NCBI GenBank assembly: GCA_038503035.1
Contig: JAVSML010024016.1
Location: forward strand, 18,743 to 82,742
Direction of reading: 5' to 3'
Length of the DNA stretch: 64,000 bases
DNA from: Crocodylus rhombifer
Lineage: Eukaryota; Chordata; Crocodylia; Crocodylidae
Part shown: positions 1 through 13,816 of the stretch, piece after piece
How the letters are laid out: each line of letters begins with the position of its first letter
Position numbering within the stretch: the stretch's first letter is position 1
Notes under the pieces: generated by a model
The model's input: only the letters and a program-made list of their open reading frames with translations
What the model was told of the DNA's origin: nothing
Databases searched by the model: none
Made by a program: the position numbers and the translations under genes

Positions 1-512
1 GTAATTTTTTTGCACTTTCCAAATGGGTCTCATAAAAGGTATCATTTCTGAACCAAGGGTTCTGGATTTTTGCATTTCTTTTTGTTTCAGACCAACACAG
101 CTACCAAGTACATCAGTGAAAAATGCTGCTTTCTATGTGAAAACTCAACCTTGGCTCCACATATTTACCATAAAACCATTAAGTCACACTGGTTATTATA
201 CAGCCTGCAGTCTCCTCAGTTAAACTATTTTCATTTTTTCCTTCAATCTTTTTCATGCCCTTGTAGTTTGTAAAGTGTATGAATGTGACATGCATGTTGT
301 AACTTAGATGCATGCCAGTTTTCATGACATATTTCTCCACTCCAGGAATTACCAGTGAACCAAACAGTAATTTCCTTTCTATTCTCCATCTGCCCAATTG
401 TTAGAGAGTTACATGTAACACTTAAGTCCACCTGTAATTCATGGAATAACTGTACAACTCTTTTGGCATGTCATATAGTTGGGCTTTTTCTATTAAGTAC
501 GAGGATCTAGAC

Positions 513-838
513 CCATTGTTCTCAACCTTTTTGGACTTGAGGCACCCCTTAATGGATTCAAGGCACCCTACATTGAACCTGAGGCATCCCTCTGTAATTT
601 CCATGAATAGAGTAGTACCCAATTTAGAAAATGAATATGTATATTACCATGCCTATTTCCCTGCAGAGGAGCCTGGCAGTTGGGGTAGGGAATCATTGAT
701 GCACAGACAAGCCTGAGCCTGTTCTTACCTGCTGAGTTTATCTGCTTATCTTCTAGTACTTCACTTGTCACCTCACAGCACGCTCCAAAGATTTGGTGGC
801 ACCCCAGTTTACCTTGGTACCCTAATTGAGAATCACTG
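513..838. mobile_element. hAT (Charlie-like) short element
   Basis: Ends CCATTGTTCTCAACC and ATTGAGAATCACTG are inverted. Flanks ATCTAGAC and ATTTAGTG match at 5 of 8. GGCACCCC-type motifs recur inside. Related to 13590-13729. Confidence 0.6.
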
Positions 839-950
839 ATTTAGTGGTCTGTAGATACCAACCGATTGCCTGAAGCTCATGTACTGTGGTGGCTAGCCAA
901 GACAGTGTTAAAGCAGTGTCAGCTTCCTACAGATATACATGCCTATATAT

Positions 951-1486
951 CAGTAGTGCTCAACCTCCAGTCCACAGGCCAAATGTTGCCTGTGGAGCCA
1001 TTGCATCTGGTCCACAAGGTTTCCCCATGGATCAGGAAATTTGGCAGTGGAGGAACGGTGGCCAAGTATACAGCCACCCTCCCGCCCATCAAATTCTCAA
1101 ACCCCAAGCCCAACACACCTGGCCAGAATCAAGCAGTACCCTCTTCCCCCATGAGGCTAAGCCATGCCCCCTTTCCTCCCCATGGGATCAGATCATGCCT
1201 CTTTTTTCCCCACAGGGCTGGGCTGGGGCCAGGCTACACCCCTTTTCCCCCCATAGGGCCAGGTTGGGGTCAGGTCATGCTCCCTTCCCCCCACAGGGCC
1301 AGGTGAAGCTCCCTTTCCCTCTGCAGGGCTGGGCTCAAGATGGGCTGCCCCCCTACACAAGGCCAGATGGTGGCCCCAGGTGCTGGATCAGAACCACCAT
1401 CCAGCCCATGATCAGACCAGGCACTGCCCATCCAGCCCACCAGGGAAAAAGATTGAGCATGACTGCTATACACCATGGTGAATCAG
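951..1486. mobile_element. hAT-type element with perfect 8-bp target duplication
   Basis: CTATATAT flanks both sides (943-950 and 1487-1494). The left end CAGTAGTGCTCAACC is hAT-like and the right end GGTGAATCAG is a weak inverted match. The interior is GC-rich with repeated CCTTTTCCCCCCATAGGGC-like units (about 1140-1340) that yield long open frames by chance. Confidence 0.6.
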
Positions 1487-1494
1487 CTATATAT

Positions 1495-3912
1495 TTTACT
1501 AAGCTTAGTATGACTTAAACCATAACTTCACTGTAAAACAGTTGTGTTTTTACATCAAGGTAGTTGTCTCAGTAGCTACGATCATACAAAATTCAAGTGG
1601 AGACAAGGCATATGTTATGTTTACCTCTGGTTGTATGGAGCTGGGTCAGTTTTTAGAAAGGGGCTATATATGATGCGACTACCTATGAAAACTGAAACAA
1701 GGCTCAGTGAATCAGGAGGTGTCTTCCAGTCCTATGCTTCTCTGTCTATGCTACAGGGTTTACCCATGCCTGGGCATTCAGATATGCAACACCCAAGCCT
1801 ATTACAAGAACCTACACTGCATTGCTGTACAAGACTCATATCTGCATAGTTGTGTCAACACTGGCTCACCAAGTACCTGAGTTTGGCAGTAGGATTTCTG
1901 AGGGCAAAGCTCAAGGTCCTTAGCACCTTGCTCATCTGGACCATTTTAAAAATTGTTCTGTGCTGCACTGTAATAGAACTTGTCTGTTCTTTTGGAAGCC
2001 TGTACAAAAGTCTTCTTAGCTTGTCAACAACTTAGGAAATTCCAGCTATGATTTATAAAAATAAAGACACAAAGCCTGAAATGTGTATTCATGCTTGCTA
2101 AACTTATAATCACAGCTTTGATTTTGTTTTGAAGTAATCAGTTCAAATTTACTGAGAATGAATCACTAGTCAAATATTTTTTCCTCCGCTTGGAAAGCAT
2201 CTGGGATCGTGCGGTGGGAATGGAATGGTGGAGGAAAAGAAATGATATAGCTTCCATCCTCATCTGAAGTTAAGGTCATTCCATCACATACCACATCCTC
2301 CATAGCAATACTTTTATTCCCCTTAACCCAGTAATTCTTCTCACTTGTGCTGCAGTCTCCCTACAATGATAATAAAGATTGCAATGGCCATTTACACAGC
2401 TCCTATTACAGTGCCATTACCTCTCCATTCCCAAACAAATCTTTGGAATAAAGTGACAGGAAGGTCACTAGCCTGTCCATCTGAGTGGTCTGCTTCACAG
2501 CCAGTTGCAGCACCATTGTTTGCTCTGGGGTTTATTTCTGCTCCTCTATCCTTCCACTGCTGGGGATTTCCTGTGCCCTTTGCCTCCAGGCTAAAAATCA
2601 AGACCATCCCTGTCCAGAACCCTGTCATCAAAACTGGTTCTTTACATGAGAGGTAGTAGCATCAAAGCCAAAGAGATGCAGAGGCTGCATTTCTCTTCCT
2701 TGCTGTGAGGATTTTAATAGACTCCCTAAAACGGGTAATTGTCTGCTTGATCCCCAAACTACATCAAGCCTTTTCATACCAGTTCAAACTTTGAGTGCCT
2801 CATCCAATACCATGCTCTTTGTTGAAGTCATGTCAAAGGTTATCCAGAACCTTGCTGTGCTTTGTTGGCCAGGGAGCAGCACACTAGATTAATCTATTTT
2901 AGAAATAATTTGGCAAAGGTGAGCCAAGTTCTGGATGAATCAAATATGCACTCACCATCAAGTGTTAAATGCCAACCAGCATCTTAAACCAGATTCCAGC
3001 TCCAAGGAGGCCAGCAGGAAATGAGCAAGTAGACGTTCCAGAAAATGATTGTAAAAGGCAGAAACATTTTTCTTTTTCTTTTCTTTCCTGGTTTGTTTTT
3101 CTACCTTAAAAATCTCAGGCATGTTGATCTGAACCTGGTTTTGCTCAAAAACCTCTTGGACTCTTCAGGGATTGTTACTGTGAGCTTTAATGGGGTAAAT
3201 CTTTACCCAGTGTGCAGAAATCAAGGCAGAGTGCACACAGTCTGCCATATTTGCTCTACTCTGGTTATTTGGAGGATGACATATACCTTCTAATGGCAAG
3301 ATGACAAGTTGGAGCACATACACCTATGAACTCTGCAAATGTGCTAAAATTTAATTTTAAAATGTGTTTAATAACAACAGTAACTCTTTTAGTAGTCCCA
3401 AATGAGTCAAAATGATCAGACTCCTTTTGACCAAAAAAGTTAATAGTTCTTAGTATTTTAGATGTAATGAGCCATATTTCAGAAAACGTCTCAACCTGTG
3501 AAAATAACTGTTTGTGTAAGTTCTTGGGTCTCAAAAGTATACAGGATATCAGTATGTTTGAATTACATTAGTCACAACAGTTATCCAGGTATCAAGGTCA
3601 AAGATTATTTTTCTTCTTTCTGCTCAAAAATAGAACTACAGTCATTGTGAGACTCCACAAGAAAGCAAAAAGAAAGTGAGCTTCTTCATATCCCATCATA
3701 ATGAATGGTGCATCCTATTGTCACTATCTAACTCTGCCTACTGTCCAAACTAGAGACAGTAGAAAAGGAGAGCAAGTAAGTACCACATTTATGCGAGGCT
3801 CCAGAGAAAATATATGAAAGTACTATAAAATGTGTGGACTTCTAACGATAAATTTCAGTTTCAATGAAAACTGTAGATATGGAAACAGACACAAATAGTG
3901 TAGGCACTTTGG
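1495..3912. other. Gene-free AT-rich stretch
   Basis: No coding potential, RNA gene or classified repeat recognised. Open frames up to about 100 codons here show no domain and no codon pattern. Confidence 0.5.
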
Positions 3913-4670
3913 GTTGTAGCAGTGTCGGTCTAAGGACATAGGCAGGCAAGTTTCTTTGAGTAGATGTGATATCTTTTATTAGACCAACTGAGTAGTTGGA
4001 AAAAAGTTCTTAGCGAGCTTTCAGGTGCAATCACCCTTCTTCAGACATAGAAAGTCTCTGCTGCTCTGAGACTCCAAGGAATGAGAGAAGGTAAAAGTGA
4101 TGTCAGTGAAAATGTAAATAGGTAAAAATTAGAAAAACTTACTTACAAAACACAGGATGTCATAGACGAGCCCATGAACTTTACTTAATAAATCTACTGG
4201 ATACAAAAAATAATGGACTCAATATAGACATTGGATTTATGACACATTACAACTTGCCTGATATCTGATTCACCAGGTACCTGCCAAACCTGATTTTCTT
4301 TTCCTCCACCTTTTCTCCCCTCCCCTACTTTTCTACCCTTTGTCTCCTTAATTTCCAGCTATTTCCTTTTTACCGACAGCATCTTTTCTACCTTAAATTA
4401 CTACCACTGTAGTGTCTCCCTTAGTCACCTTTGGCCTTTTTTCCCTTGCTTTTTTCCCTCCTCCCTTCCCTGCTTTACCTCATTTTTCTAATTTCTACCT
4501 ATTTACATTCTCACTGATGTCCTGTCACACTATTAGCTTCTCTTATTTCTTGGAGTCTCAGGCCAGCAGAGACTCCCTATGCTTGAAGCAGGGTGACTGT
4601 GCCCAAAAGCTTGCTAAGAACCTTTTTTCCAACTACTCAGCTGATCTAATAAAAGCTACCACAGCTACTC
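3913..4670. mobile_element. Palindromic DNA element with long inverted arms
   Basis: The left arm (ATATCTTTTATTAGACCAAC, TTGGAAAAAAGTTCTTAGC) is answered by its reverse complement on the right (GCTAAGAACCTTTTTTCCAA, near 4613-4632). The arms exceed 130 bases. It shares its TTGTAG-CTTTTATTAGACCAAC end with 37258-38826. The superfamily is not certain; the right boundary is approximate. Confidence 0.6.
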
Positions 4671-5249
4671 AACCTTGCCAGATAATGTAGGATTAACTTA
4701 TTTAGAATTTGAAAGTTTCAGTCTCACAGTTTACTAGTACTTCAGGTATGTTGATCAACCTCTTGCTGAACATGGCTGGGCAGATGGTTTTTCTAATAAA
4801 GTCTTCTTAATTCAGTCACTAAAGGCTTTTATTTTGGCTATTACTCTGGCTATTGTCTTAGAGTACCATGTGAACATAAACTCTGGCAATCTGCCTTTCA
4901 TCAGACATGGCCAGAATTTGCTTCAAAGCTTCACAGTGCAGCACAACTGTTCTTGTGAATTCATTTTCTATGCAACGTTCTGTTAGACCCACAAAAGATA
5001 GTGGGATGTTTCTTTGTGTCACCATATCTGCAAAAATGAGTTACATTTATGTTTACTTTCTTAACTGGAATCCCAGTGGCTGACAAACTTTTTTTTTTAT
5101 AAGCTGTTATAACAGTGTTAAAAAGATTGCTTGCTAACAGCTTAATAATGAGGTGTCAGTTTTATGATTCATTCGAGATACAACTCATCAACAAAGGCAT
5201 TAGATAGGAAGGTTTTCCACAGAAGTACATCTAGGATTTTGAAAAAGGG

Positions 5250-5560
5250 GTGTAAATGGTGTGACACATCATCACCAGGGATCCAGATTTTCCATTTTCT
5301 GCAGAAAAATATTGTTTTTCTCCTTTAAAGGAAAAAAAATCAAGAAGCAGTGGACCCCAACAGATTTCCAGCCTGCAAGGGGCTGCTTGGGGCTGGGGGG
5401 GGGAGAGGGAAGCAGAGAGCGCCACGTGCATGTGTGCATGCGCACACATGTACATGGCCAGGAATACAGCCACAAGCTGCGGTGGAGAGCAGCTCTCACA
5501 GGTAGGTCTGAAAGAAGAGGCAGGGGGGAGGAGGGGTGAAAGTAAGGAAGGCAAATCAGT
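5250..5560. repeat. Dispersed repeat shared with 11.7 kb
   Basis: GGGATCCAGATTTTCCA, CCTGCAAGGGGCTG and CACATGTACATGGCCAGGAAT have diverged counterparts in the same order at 11705-11870, and one block recurs at 50735-50770. Includes GT/CA-rich sequence. Family unknown. Confidence 0.5.
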
Positions 5561-5710
5561 GGACACACAGTATCTCTCATGATTTCACCAGACCATTTAT
5601 TTTTGTGGTAATATATTGTCAGTTCTAACCCCGAAGAAGTCTCCAGAAAATATATCACAGGTTTGGCTCAAATGAAAAATGCTTGATTTTCAAAAAAGGG
5701 TTCATATGCT

Positions 5711-5731
5711 ATATATTTTTTCTCTCTCTCT

Positions 5732-5768
<37 letters not shown>
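5711..5768. repeat. (TC)n(GT)n microsatellite
   Basis: A TC run of about 16 bases passes into a GT run of about 33 bases ending GTGAG. A compound dinucleotide microsatellite. Confidence 0.95.
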
Positions 5769-5769
<1 letters not shown>

Positions 5770-8644
5770 TATTCATTCTATCCATATAGATACTCTATAT
5801 TCTTGTGCTAGCAGCTCCCATACACTTGGAAATGGATCCAGTTCATACCTGAGGGCAGAGTTTGTCTTGCTGAAAAAAATCTGATGTTGAAATGTAACAC
5901 TTTCTTTGTTTGCTCGTAAGTAGAAATAGAAGTGCTGTAATTCTGCTCCCTAATAATCTGGCAACATATTATACCTGCAACTGGAAGCACATTTAGTGTA
6001 AAAATGGGCTGCTATAAAATATTTTCATACACCTGAATGTTCTCAATGTTATTCCAAAAATTAAATTCAGGCAGAATTAAAAGATAAGTGTTTTAAAAGA
6101 AGCATTGAATGCAATTGCCTTTAAAAGACCCAGGGAAGATGGGTCTATTTTAATGTCATCTATGTATTTATTACAAACTCATCATCATAATTTCATTTTT
6201 CCCCTCCAATGAGTGTGCAGAAAACAGCAAGCCTAGACAATGAACAACCTTAGCACTAAATTTCATACTTGAAGGGGCACATCTAATAGAGCATAATAGA
6301 ATACCACCCAATCCTTCTACGGTGAAGTCATTGGGAACTTTCCCATTGGCTTCAGTGCATGCACCAATTCTGAGTGGGTTTAGTCTTTTCCTAACTCCTT
6401 CCTAACTTCGCTCTTTGAATGCAGAATTAAAACTAAACAATTGTTTGAAATTTACACACAATTAATCTGTTTAATTCCTCACTGTCATCCAGGGTAGCTG
6501 ACCACCCTTATGTAGCACATGTTGCTGCTTAGCAACACTGCCTAGCAATGCCATGCTGCTATCAAACAGAATCTAATTCTGATTGCAAGTTGAAAAGAGC
6601 AGGTTCAGTGCTATTTACACAGGAAAAACTTAGCTCCAACATTACTCTTTGAGCTTTTCTCCCAATATATTCTTCCTTGTGGTCATTTATTTCTCCTGCT
6701 TTTGCTTTAGAGACTGCTTTATATTTCATGTTTTACATGAATACACCCTGTAAAGGTATACTTCATAGAAGTTTCCCTGCTTCAAATTGTTTCAGCCAAG
6801 TGAATTAAGGGTCAATATTACAGCCAGAGACTGGACTGTAGGGACGTGTCTCTATCACCCCACTGCCAATTCAAAAGGGAGATGTGGCCTTTGCCATCCT
6901 AGTGTTCTCACACCAGCTCTGATCAACCCAGACACATCTACATGAGATGTTTACCAGGCAGTTGACTAATAAGCTGTGCGCTAAATGTGTCAGTATCTAC
7001 ACATGCACCCTTATTAAGCTGCAGTAGTCAAAGCTGGTTGTAGATGGTTCCAAAGCAAACAGCCTTCAGTCATGTCCTGAATTTCTTTTCCCAACAGCCT
7101 GCAGTCAAGACCATACCCTACCATATTACTGGGTGCCTTGTCAGAGCTTCAGGCATAGTAACCAGTCTTGCATAACTCTAACAAGGACCAGACAAGGGCC
7201 ATGAGATAGTTGTGGACTCTGGGCTGGGAAGTCAGGTACATTGCAAGGACCTGGCACCATTGTCTAGTCAGCAACTGGAGCAGGTCAGTGTGGGAATGTC
7301 AGCGTCATATCAGCACATGATGTTAAATACTGTCCTGACCATCAGCCCAAGTGTTTCTGCCAAACTTGCGAAGTTAAGGTGCAAAACTTCCAGGTATGCT
7401 GGGCCTGACTCCCCATGAAGCACTGCTGTTTCCATCTCAGAAGGTATTGGGGTAGCAGGGCCACAAGGAAGGGTAGGTTATCCATCTTTTCTACAGCCTG
7501 ATGCAGCATAGTGCAATCTCAACTTCTGACGAGAATGCTAACTTGGTATAACAGTGATGGGGCTAGGGTGGCGTGAGCACTAAGGCACACTGTTGACAGC
7601 CCAGAGATTGCAAGTTTGAGGCCATAGTACCATTTAAGGCCATTGCACAGCCCTGTCAGATTCCAACAAATCTGCAAATACTGCTAAATACCTTGTCACA
7701 AGGCCATGGAAGAGGAAAGGACAAGATGATAATTACCTGCCTGCTTGCTTCTACATGCTATAATTGTGTATGAGTATACAATCTACTTTCAGGTATACTG
7801 GTTTATGAGTGCCTCTGTCCACACACTTATTCCAGAAGCTTTTCTGTTATTTGAAACAATTGCTTATTTCTGTGGTTTTTGCAAACTTGCTTACTTTCCT
7901 CTGTGCTACTACAAGAACAAATGTATGATTTACAGCTATAACTCAGTAGTAGACTACAAACTTAAAGGATTAAATATTGACATGGTAAAATTCTGACATC
8001 TAGTATAAAAGCATACCTCTAACGGTCCTTAAAATAAGCAGATCATGTAATTTTGACAGATTCCAGTTCTGTCTAATAGGATCTCAAATACTGTGTTCAG
8101 AAAGAAAGTAAACCAAGTTAGAAATTGGTAAAAGTGAATATTTATGTATGTTCCATGGCACAGTGGATCAGCACCACAAATCTCTGTAGATAAGAGCTCA
8201 CACTGATTTCTTGCTTTGTGAAACAGGTTTGTTGTGTTCCTTATAGTCACCAGTTGATATCTCTCCACATCAAACATGATCTTGCTACTTTGCACTAGTC
8301 AATATAATTGACAGTCTCAGGAGGAGCAGGAGACTGGAATAAGTAACAAGGGAACTGCAGATCAGAAATAAGCTGCATAAAGAAGCTTCACACTTGCTCT
8401 TGCTCTGCCTGCCTCTTCATTTTGTAACAATCAGAAACCAAAGGAAAAATATCAGAAACCCATACAATATATTTTCTCTATAAAAGTGGCAAAGAAGTCA
8501 ACCAGCAGTAACATACTAGACTGTACACCCTAAGTTCTGTCTAATGAAGGTGCCAAGTCTAAAGGGACTGTGTGAAAGGAGTATCAATATTGGAGCCTTT
8601 CTGGGAGTGGCTCTGCCCTCCTGTAATGGGCCAACCGTCTGCTT

Positions 8645-9532
8645 ACTCTCCTGCCACACCTTGATCTTATTTGATTAGAAGATGGTTGCAATCAGCGGGA
8701 GGCTGCCCACTTTTCTGCGCCCCGGTGACAGGGGGCGCTACCTGTGGCTCCTTGTCCTCCCCTACACCGCAGCCCAAGCCTTGCAGATGGAATTGACGTG
8801 GTTTGACCTGGGCCTTGTTGTTTTCTGGCCCTCCTCTTTACTCCCAGGGCTCCTCACTGCCCCCTTTTCTCTCTCGCTCTGGGGCTTCTTACTGCCCCCT
8901 AGCTCTGGGGCTTCTCACTGCCCCCTCTTGCTCCGGGGCTCCCTACTGCCCCCTCTTGCTCTGGGGATTCTCCCTACTGCCCCCTCTCGCTCCAGGGCTC
9001 CTGGGCTGGGGCCAATGCACCCCCTACCAATGCTGCACCCTCTCCAGCGCCAGGAGGCCCCACGCTACTGTGGAGCTCCTATGAGGCCTCCTCCGCCTCT
9101 AATAGCCTCACCCGGTCCTCCAGTCAAAACAGTAAACATAAAACATAAAGCCCCTGGGTTACAACATAAAAACTAGACCATCCAGTCGAACAAAAATCTA
9201 CTCCCTACTAGAGAGCGAGGGAAGAAGGGCTCCACCAACCTCAGCAGTGACCAGGGGATACTCTCATGGCCAGAGTCCTCCCCTCTGTCTGTCCGAGCTG
9301 AGTCCCTACTCCCACAGCTGCTGAAGAGGGACTGCTCTCCTGGCCTCCTACCTGGGCTTAAGAAGGAATAAGCCCTGCCCCTTCCTGGTCAGCTGGCGTT
9401 ACCAGTTGCCCCGGCAACCAGCACCTGTGCAGCCCTGATGACTGACAGCTAAGCCTCCCCCTTTCTGCCACTAGGGGTCTCCCCAGAGCAGTCTCCGCTC
9501 TCAGGCGCAGGGCACCTGAGTGCACTGCGACA
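8645..9532 (-). repeat. Solo-LTR-like repeat, truncated or diverged copy
   Basis: Shares CCACACCTTGATC, GAGGCCTCCTCC, TAGCCTCACCCGGTCCTCC and the terminal CACCTGAGTGCACTGCGACA with the repeats at 35.1 and 58.6 kb. Contains a CT-rich internal degenerate repeat of about 25-40 bp (8870-9000). The left end is not well defined. Confidence 0.5.
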
Positions 9533-11587
9533 GACTGCATTGAAGGAAAAAAAAATTCAAAATATGTAATGGCATCCCTAACCCGAAATTTACATTCCTA
9601 AAGGAAACTAAATGCTACTACAGTACTCTTACAGAAACAAAATAAGTGCTCTTTTGAAATCTGTAAAACATGTCATTTAAATATCTTCTTGCATTATTTA
9701 AAAATACCCTCCAACATTTGCAGTGAAAACAAGTTGACATTCATTCTTCTATACTGCTGGTCATAAATTTGCCCCAGTGTTATGTGGTCCAAAAGCATTT
9801 CAAATCAGGCTCCCGCCATATGTTACACTTAGAAATCGCTACACTTAACCAGTTCATCGTGTCTTAAATTGTAACCTAGCCACACATTAAGCAATTAATG
9901 GCATCCTAAAACAAGGAATAAGCCACAAAGTTATTCCACAAAAAATGTGTGATCTTTGTGGATGGTTCCTGTGATACCATTAATTGAACACCTGACCAGG
10001 CACACCTCTGTGGCTGGGAGTCCCATCAGCTGATCTGGGCTTCCAGCAACAGGGGAGTACCATAAGCCCCCAAGGCTGGGAACCCACAGCTGTGGGAGAT
10101 TGCTACTTGCCAGTGCAGCAGGAGCCTGGGATCATGATTCGGGGCTCCTCCTGCAGCAGCAATAAAGCATGATGGGATCTTTTGCTTCATCCCCCAATCA
10201 TGCCTTCTGCCTTCATGCATGTGTGGCATGGTAGGAGGCACGAGTGTGCAGACTGCATATCAAATACTATCCTACCTTTACCTGCATATCTGGCAGGAGC
10301 TTTAGATATTAACTTGCAAATACTTTGAGATAGGTGTTTCCTCTAGATTGACATAATATCTAGTATATAGGGAACTAACTGATACCTTTAGGCTGGATCA
10401 CAGTGTATATAGTAAGAGCGCTTAGATGTGAAGTGCTATTACTTATGTAATTTTTTTCTACCTGATTTCTAAGAGACAGAGAAAATTATTCTGCTGAACA
10501 ATTATGAAGTAGCTTTCTTATAGTTCCTTTAACAATGATAAGATTTGCTGCGAGAAAAATGGGACAGAAAATTTCCACATTCATACGGTAAATTAATTTA
10601 ATTAACAAATACTGATAAACAGGCAAAACAGCAATGCCTTCATTTAGTACCAAAGTGATAAGCATTTTGGCTTTTGTGTTGAAGAACAGAATATATAACT
10701 TTCTGTAAAAACAAGGTAAAACTATTTATTGGTATATCATAATAAGATAATTATGTACCCCTCATCACATCATCTGAGCAGAAAATCAGCCTGACTGATG
10801 GAAAACACAAGCTGTTCAGTTTACTTTCTTACATATAGTGAACTTGTCGTGTTTTTCCATCTAATAGAGGAAAGTCATTTCATATTTTCAGATACTTTTA
10901 CTTTTATTTCTAAACAGATGAAGAGACTGTAAGTATGATAAAGATTTCATAACAGTAAAGGAACATATTGTAAAGGGTCTGGAGCAATGCATACACTATG
11001 TTATGTTACTGTCTGATAGGCTGAAAGATGTTCAGATACAGTGGAAGATACAAGGGGCATTGAAAAGAGTTGACAGTTTCTTGTTGGAGGGCAAATTCAT
11101 AGTCTGATGAGATAAAAGACAAAAGAAACCTAGCTGCTTCCAAACCAAGGGCTGTCTAAGTGTGAAACAAATTTCTTTAGCTAATGAATTTACATACTTG
11201 AGGAACTGTCTTCCATGTGAGCCCTTTCCAAAACACTCTGGAATATATTGTTATTTTATACTGTTTTAAGAGAATATAATAATTTTGCAGTGTTATTTAA
11301 ATAATCAGGGTATGGAGAAATGTAATGTTAACAACACAAGTAGCTTAAAAGCACTAAGAAAAGTGAGCAGACAGACAACATGCAGCTTCATAGCACTACA
11401 TAATTGCTTCAAACTGTATCAAAAATAGCCCTGGATGAAACAGATAACTCTGAAGCTGTACACAGTGAAGCACTTCAAGACATGATTTTTCTACCCACCA
11501 TAGTGTAACAGGGAGTTGGTCAGCCCAGCAGTATCCCATAGTGCTTTTCTTTCCCCTGTATCCTGCAGGTAGCATTCTGTGAATTAC
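9533..11587. other. Gene-free stretch
   Basis: AT-rich and non-coding. A GC-richer island at 9960-10260 with an AATAAA may be a further repeat copy, unclassified. Confidence 0.45.
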
Positions 11588-12494
11588 CTAGGGTGAACAC
11601 CTGTCCCTAATTGGGCAGGACAGTCCCAGAATAGGAATATCAGGTCCTGATCCCAGGCTGCATAACTCCAGGACAGCATTTGTCACAGATTTCCAGTATT
11701 GTGTGGGGATCCAGGTTTTCCACTCACCGCAGAAAACCATGGGAAACAGTTGGTTTACCCTTGCAGGCTGGCAGTGACCCAACCTGCAAGGGGCTGGTGG
11801 GAGTGTGATGTAGGGGGTGCTGCATGCACGTGCACATCCACGCACATGCACATGGCTAGGAATAAAGTCAGGCATCATGAAAAACAACTCCCTGCAGGTA
11901 AGTCAATGCAGGGGGAGGGGGCAGAGAGAAGGTGAGGGGGGCAAACTGGGCCCCCCCACAGTGAGGGAGGTAGTGGGGCTGGGGCTGGGGGTGCTGCCAG
12001 CGAGGGCCGTGCATGGGGCATAGGGCTGGAGCATGGAGCAGGAAGGAGCTACAGGCAGCTCATTGGGGCGGGGGGGTGGCAGCTCCCCACACAGTTACAT
12101 AAGCTCCCAAGCATGTGCCTCCCCAGATTTGTGCACAGGGTGGGGACAGATGCAAGCTGCCCACTGCTCCCTCAGGGCTCCCCGCCCTACTGCCCTCCCC
12201 CTGGGAGCCCCATGCTGCCATGGCTAGGTACCTGCTGCCTGCCTGGCAAAAGCAGAGGCAGCCACAGTGTGGAGTTGTGCCCCCCTCTGCTGCCAGGTGG
12301 GCAGAGGGCGCACAGCCAGTGCAGGGCTCCTTGGGGAAACGAAGAGTGCAGGGAGCCCCAAGCTGCACTGGGCAGCCCGCATTCGCCCCTGCTCCACTCA
12401 GCTCTGCTCTCACTGTACCACCAGTGAAGTGGGGGGGAGGGCAGGGAGGCGGGTATGTGTCCCGCCTTTCCATTTTGAAAAGTGGTCACCTTAG
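11588..12494. mobile_element. DNA-transposon-like repeat with CTAGGGTGA ends
   Basis: Starts CTAGGGTGAACACCTGTCC and ends AAAGTGGTCACCTTAG, an imperfect inverted pair of 10-12 bases. The inside is GC-rich (11900-12460) with overlapping chance frames. The superfamily and target duplication are unresolved. Confidence 0.45.
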
Positions 12495-12587
12495 ACCCAC
12501 TCCCAACTCTATTGTACTGGAAGTACAGGTTCTGCCTGTGGCCTGAACATTTAAAAGCTAGGTGTGAAGGCATGCTGCCACCACTAT

Positions 12588-13427
12588 TAGGGCTGCGCAA
12601 AGCTTTGGATAGAGCTTTGGGTCCGGAGAAGCTTCAGACGCTCTGGGGTCCAAAGCAGCACATCTAAGTTGAAATGCTGGCCTCCCTCAGCTTCCCGAAG
12701 AGCTTTGGAGCCGCCTCGGAGCTGCCTTGGAGATCTAGCCATAAGGTATAATGGGGAAAAAATAACGTATCTATAACTTTGTTGTTTTTTGTCTAATTTG
12801 GATGAAATCTTTAGGGATGGCAGACTCTGCAGAACAAATTAATCCAACCAAGTTTCAAGAAGATGGGTATAAGGGTTTGAGGGAAACGGCACCCCAAATT
12901 CCTGAAAGCAAAACTCATGTCACGCCTAGGCGTTAGTTACAACATATCGGGGTGAAAACTGCAGGGGTGGTGGCTCTTAACAGCTTGAGGTGCAGTTGCC
13001 CCCAAATTCCTCCACCTATCTCCTTGAAACTTGGCAGACTTTGTTGTCTCAGTAGGAGCTACCACCCCTGCAGTTTTGACCCCGCTGTGTTGTAACACAT
13101 AGCCATGACATGAGTTTGGCTTTCAAGAATTTGGGGTACAGTTCCCCCCCAAACCCCTCCACTGATCTTCTTGAAACTTGACAGGTTTCATGCTCTCAGC
13201 AGAGGCTACCATCCCTGCGTGTTTCATCCAAATCAGACAAAAAGCAACAAAATTATAGATATTTCATTGATTCCCCATTATACCCTATGGCCACATCTCT
13301 GAGGTGGCTCCGAAGCTTCAGCCGCATTGAGGTGGAAGCCCGGTCCGGAGCTCCAGATCAGATTGTGGCCATCTGAAGCACCCAGATCTGAAGCTGGATC
13401 GGATCACTGCCAACTCTCAAAGGCCTA
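12588..13427. mobile_element. Palindromic hAT-like element, copy 1
   Basis: Starts TAGGGCTGCGCAAAGC and ends near AGGCCTA. Flanking 8-mers ACCACTAT and AACACTAT match at 7 of 8, a hAT-type target duplication. The two halves are inverted copies of each other over several hundred bases: for example TTTGTCTAATTTGGATGAAA near 12790 is answered by its diverged reverse complement near 13230. No open frame of note. Copies 2 and 3 are at 55.9 and 58.6 kb. Confidence 0.72.
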
Positions 13428-13589
13428 AACACTATCGGCTGAGAGATCCCCCATAACATTTGTTTTTTTGAAAATGACATGAGCATGAACAATCTTGAGC
13501 ATCCACTTACCCACCACATGAACAAGTACCACAGAATATCTGCATTTGTATAATGCTCCTCAAGCTAGAAGCAAGCAGAGGCCCTAGAC

Positions 13590-13729
13590 CTGTAGTTCTT
13601 AACATTTCCAGACACTACACACCCCTCCATCATCTTTCTGAATTTAGTGGCACCTTCTGCTAGTGTGGGCAGTGGAAGCTTGCCCTTTTCCTTGTGTAAG
13701 AGATGTTTTTCCCCAGTTGAGAATTGTTA
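13590..13729. mobile_element. hAT-like MITE, 140 bp
   Basis: Flanks CCCTAGAC and TCCTAGAC match at 7 of 8. Ends CTGTAGTTCTTAAC and GTTGAGAATTGTTA are inverted repeats. Confidence 0.65.
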
Positions 13730-13816
13730 TCCTAGACCTTCTCTTCATGTGGGATGATGGGAGCACTCAGTGGTCCCAGTGAAAGAGGCAATGAAACTAG
13801 GCTGTTTGCAAATGTA

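Larger units (their letters stand above)
4671..8644. other. Gene-free AT-rich stretch
   Basis: Apart from the repeat at 5.25-5.56 kb and the microsatellite at 5.71 kb I see only apparently unique non-coding DNA. Confidence 0.5.

Noticed and set aside
866..1518. 146- and 210-codon overlapping plus-strand frames
   Set aside because: Built on degenerate proline-rich repeats within a hAT-bounded element.
12060..12600. Several 100-140 codon frames on both strands
   Set aside because: Overlapping chance frames in GC-rich repeat sequence; no domain recognised.
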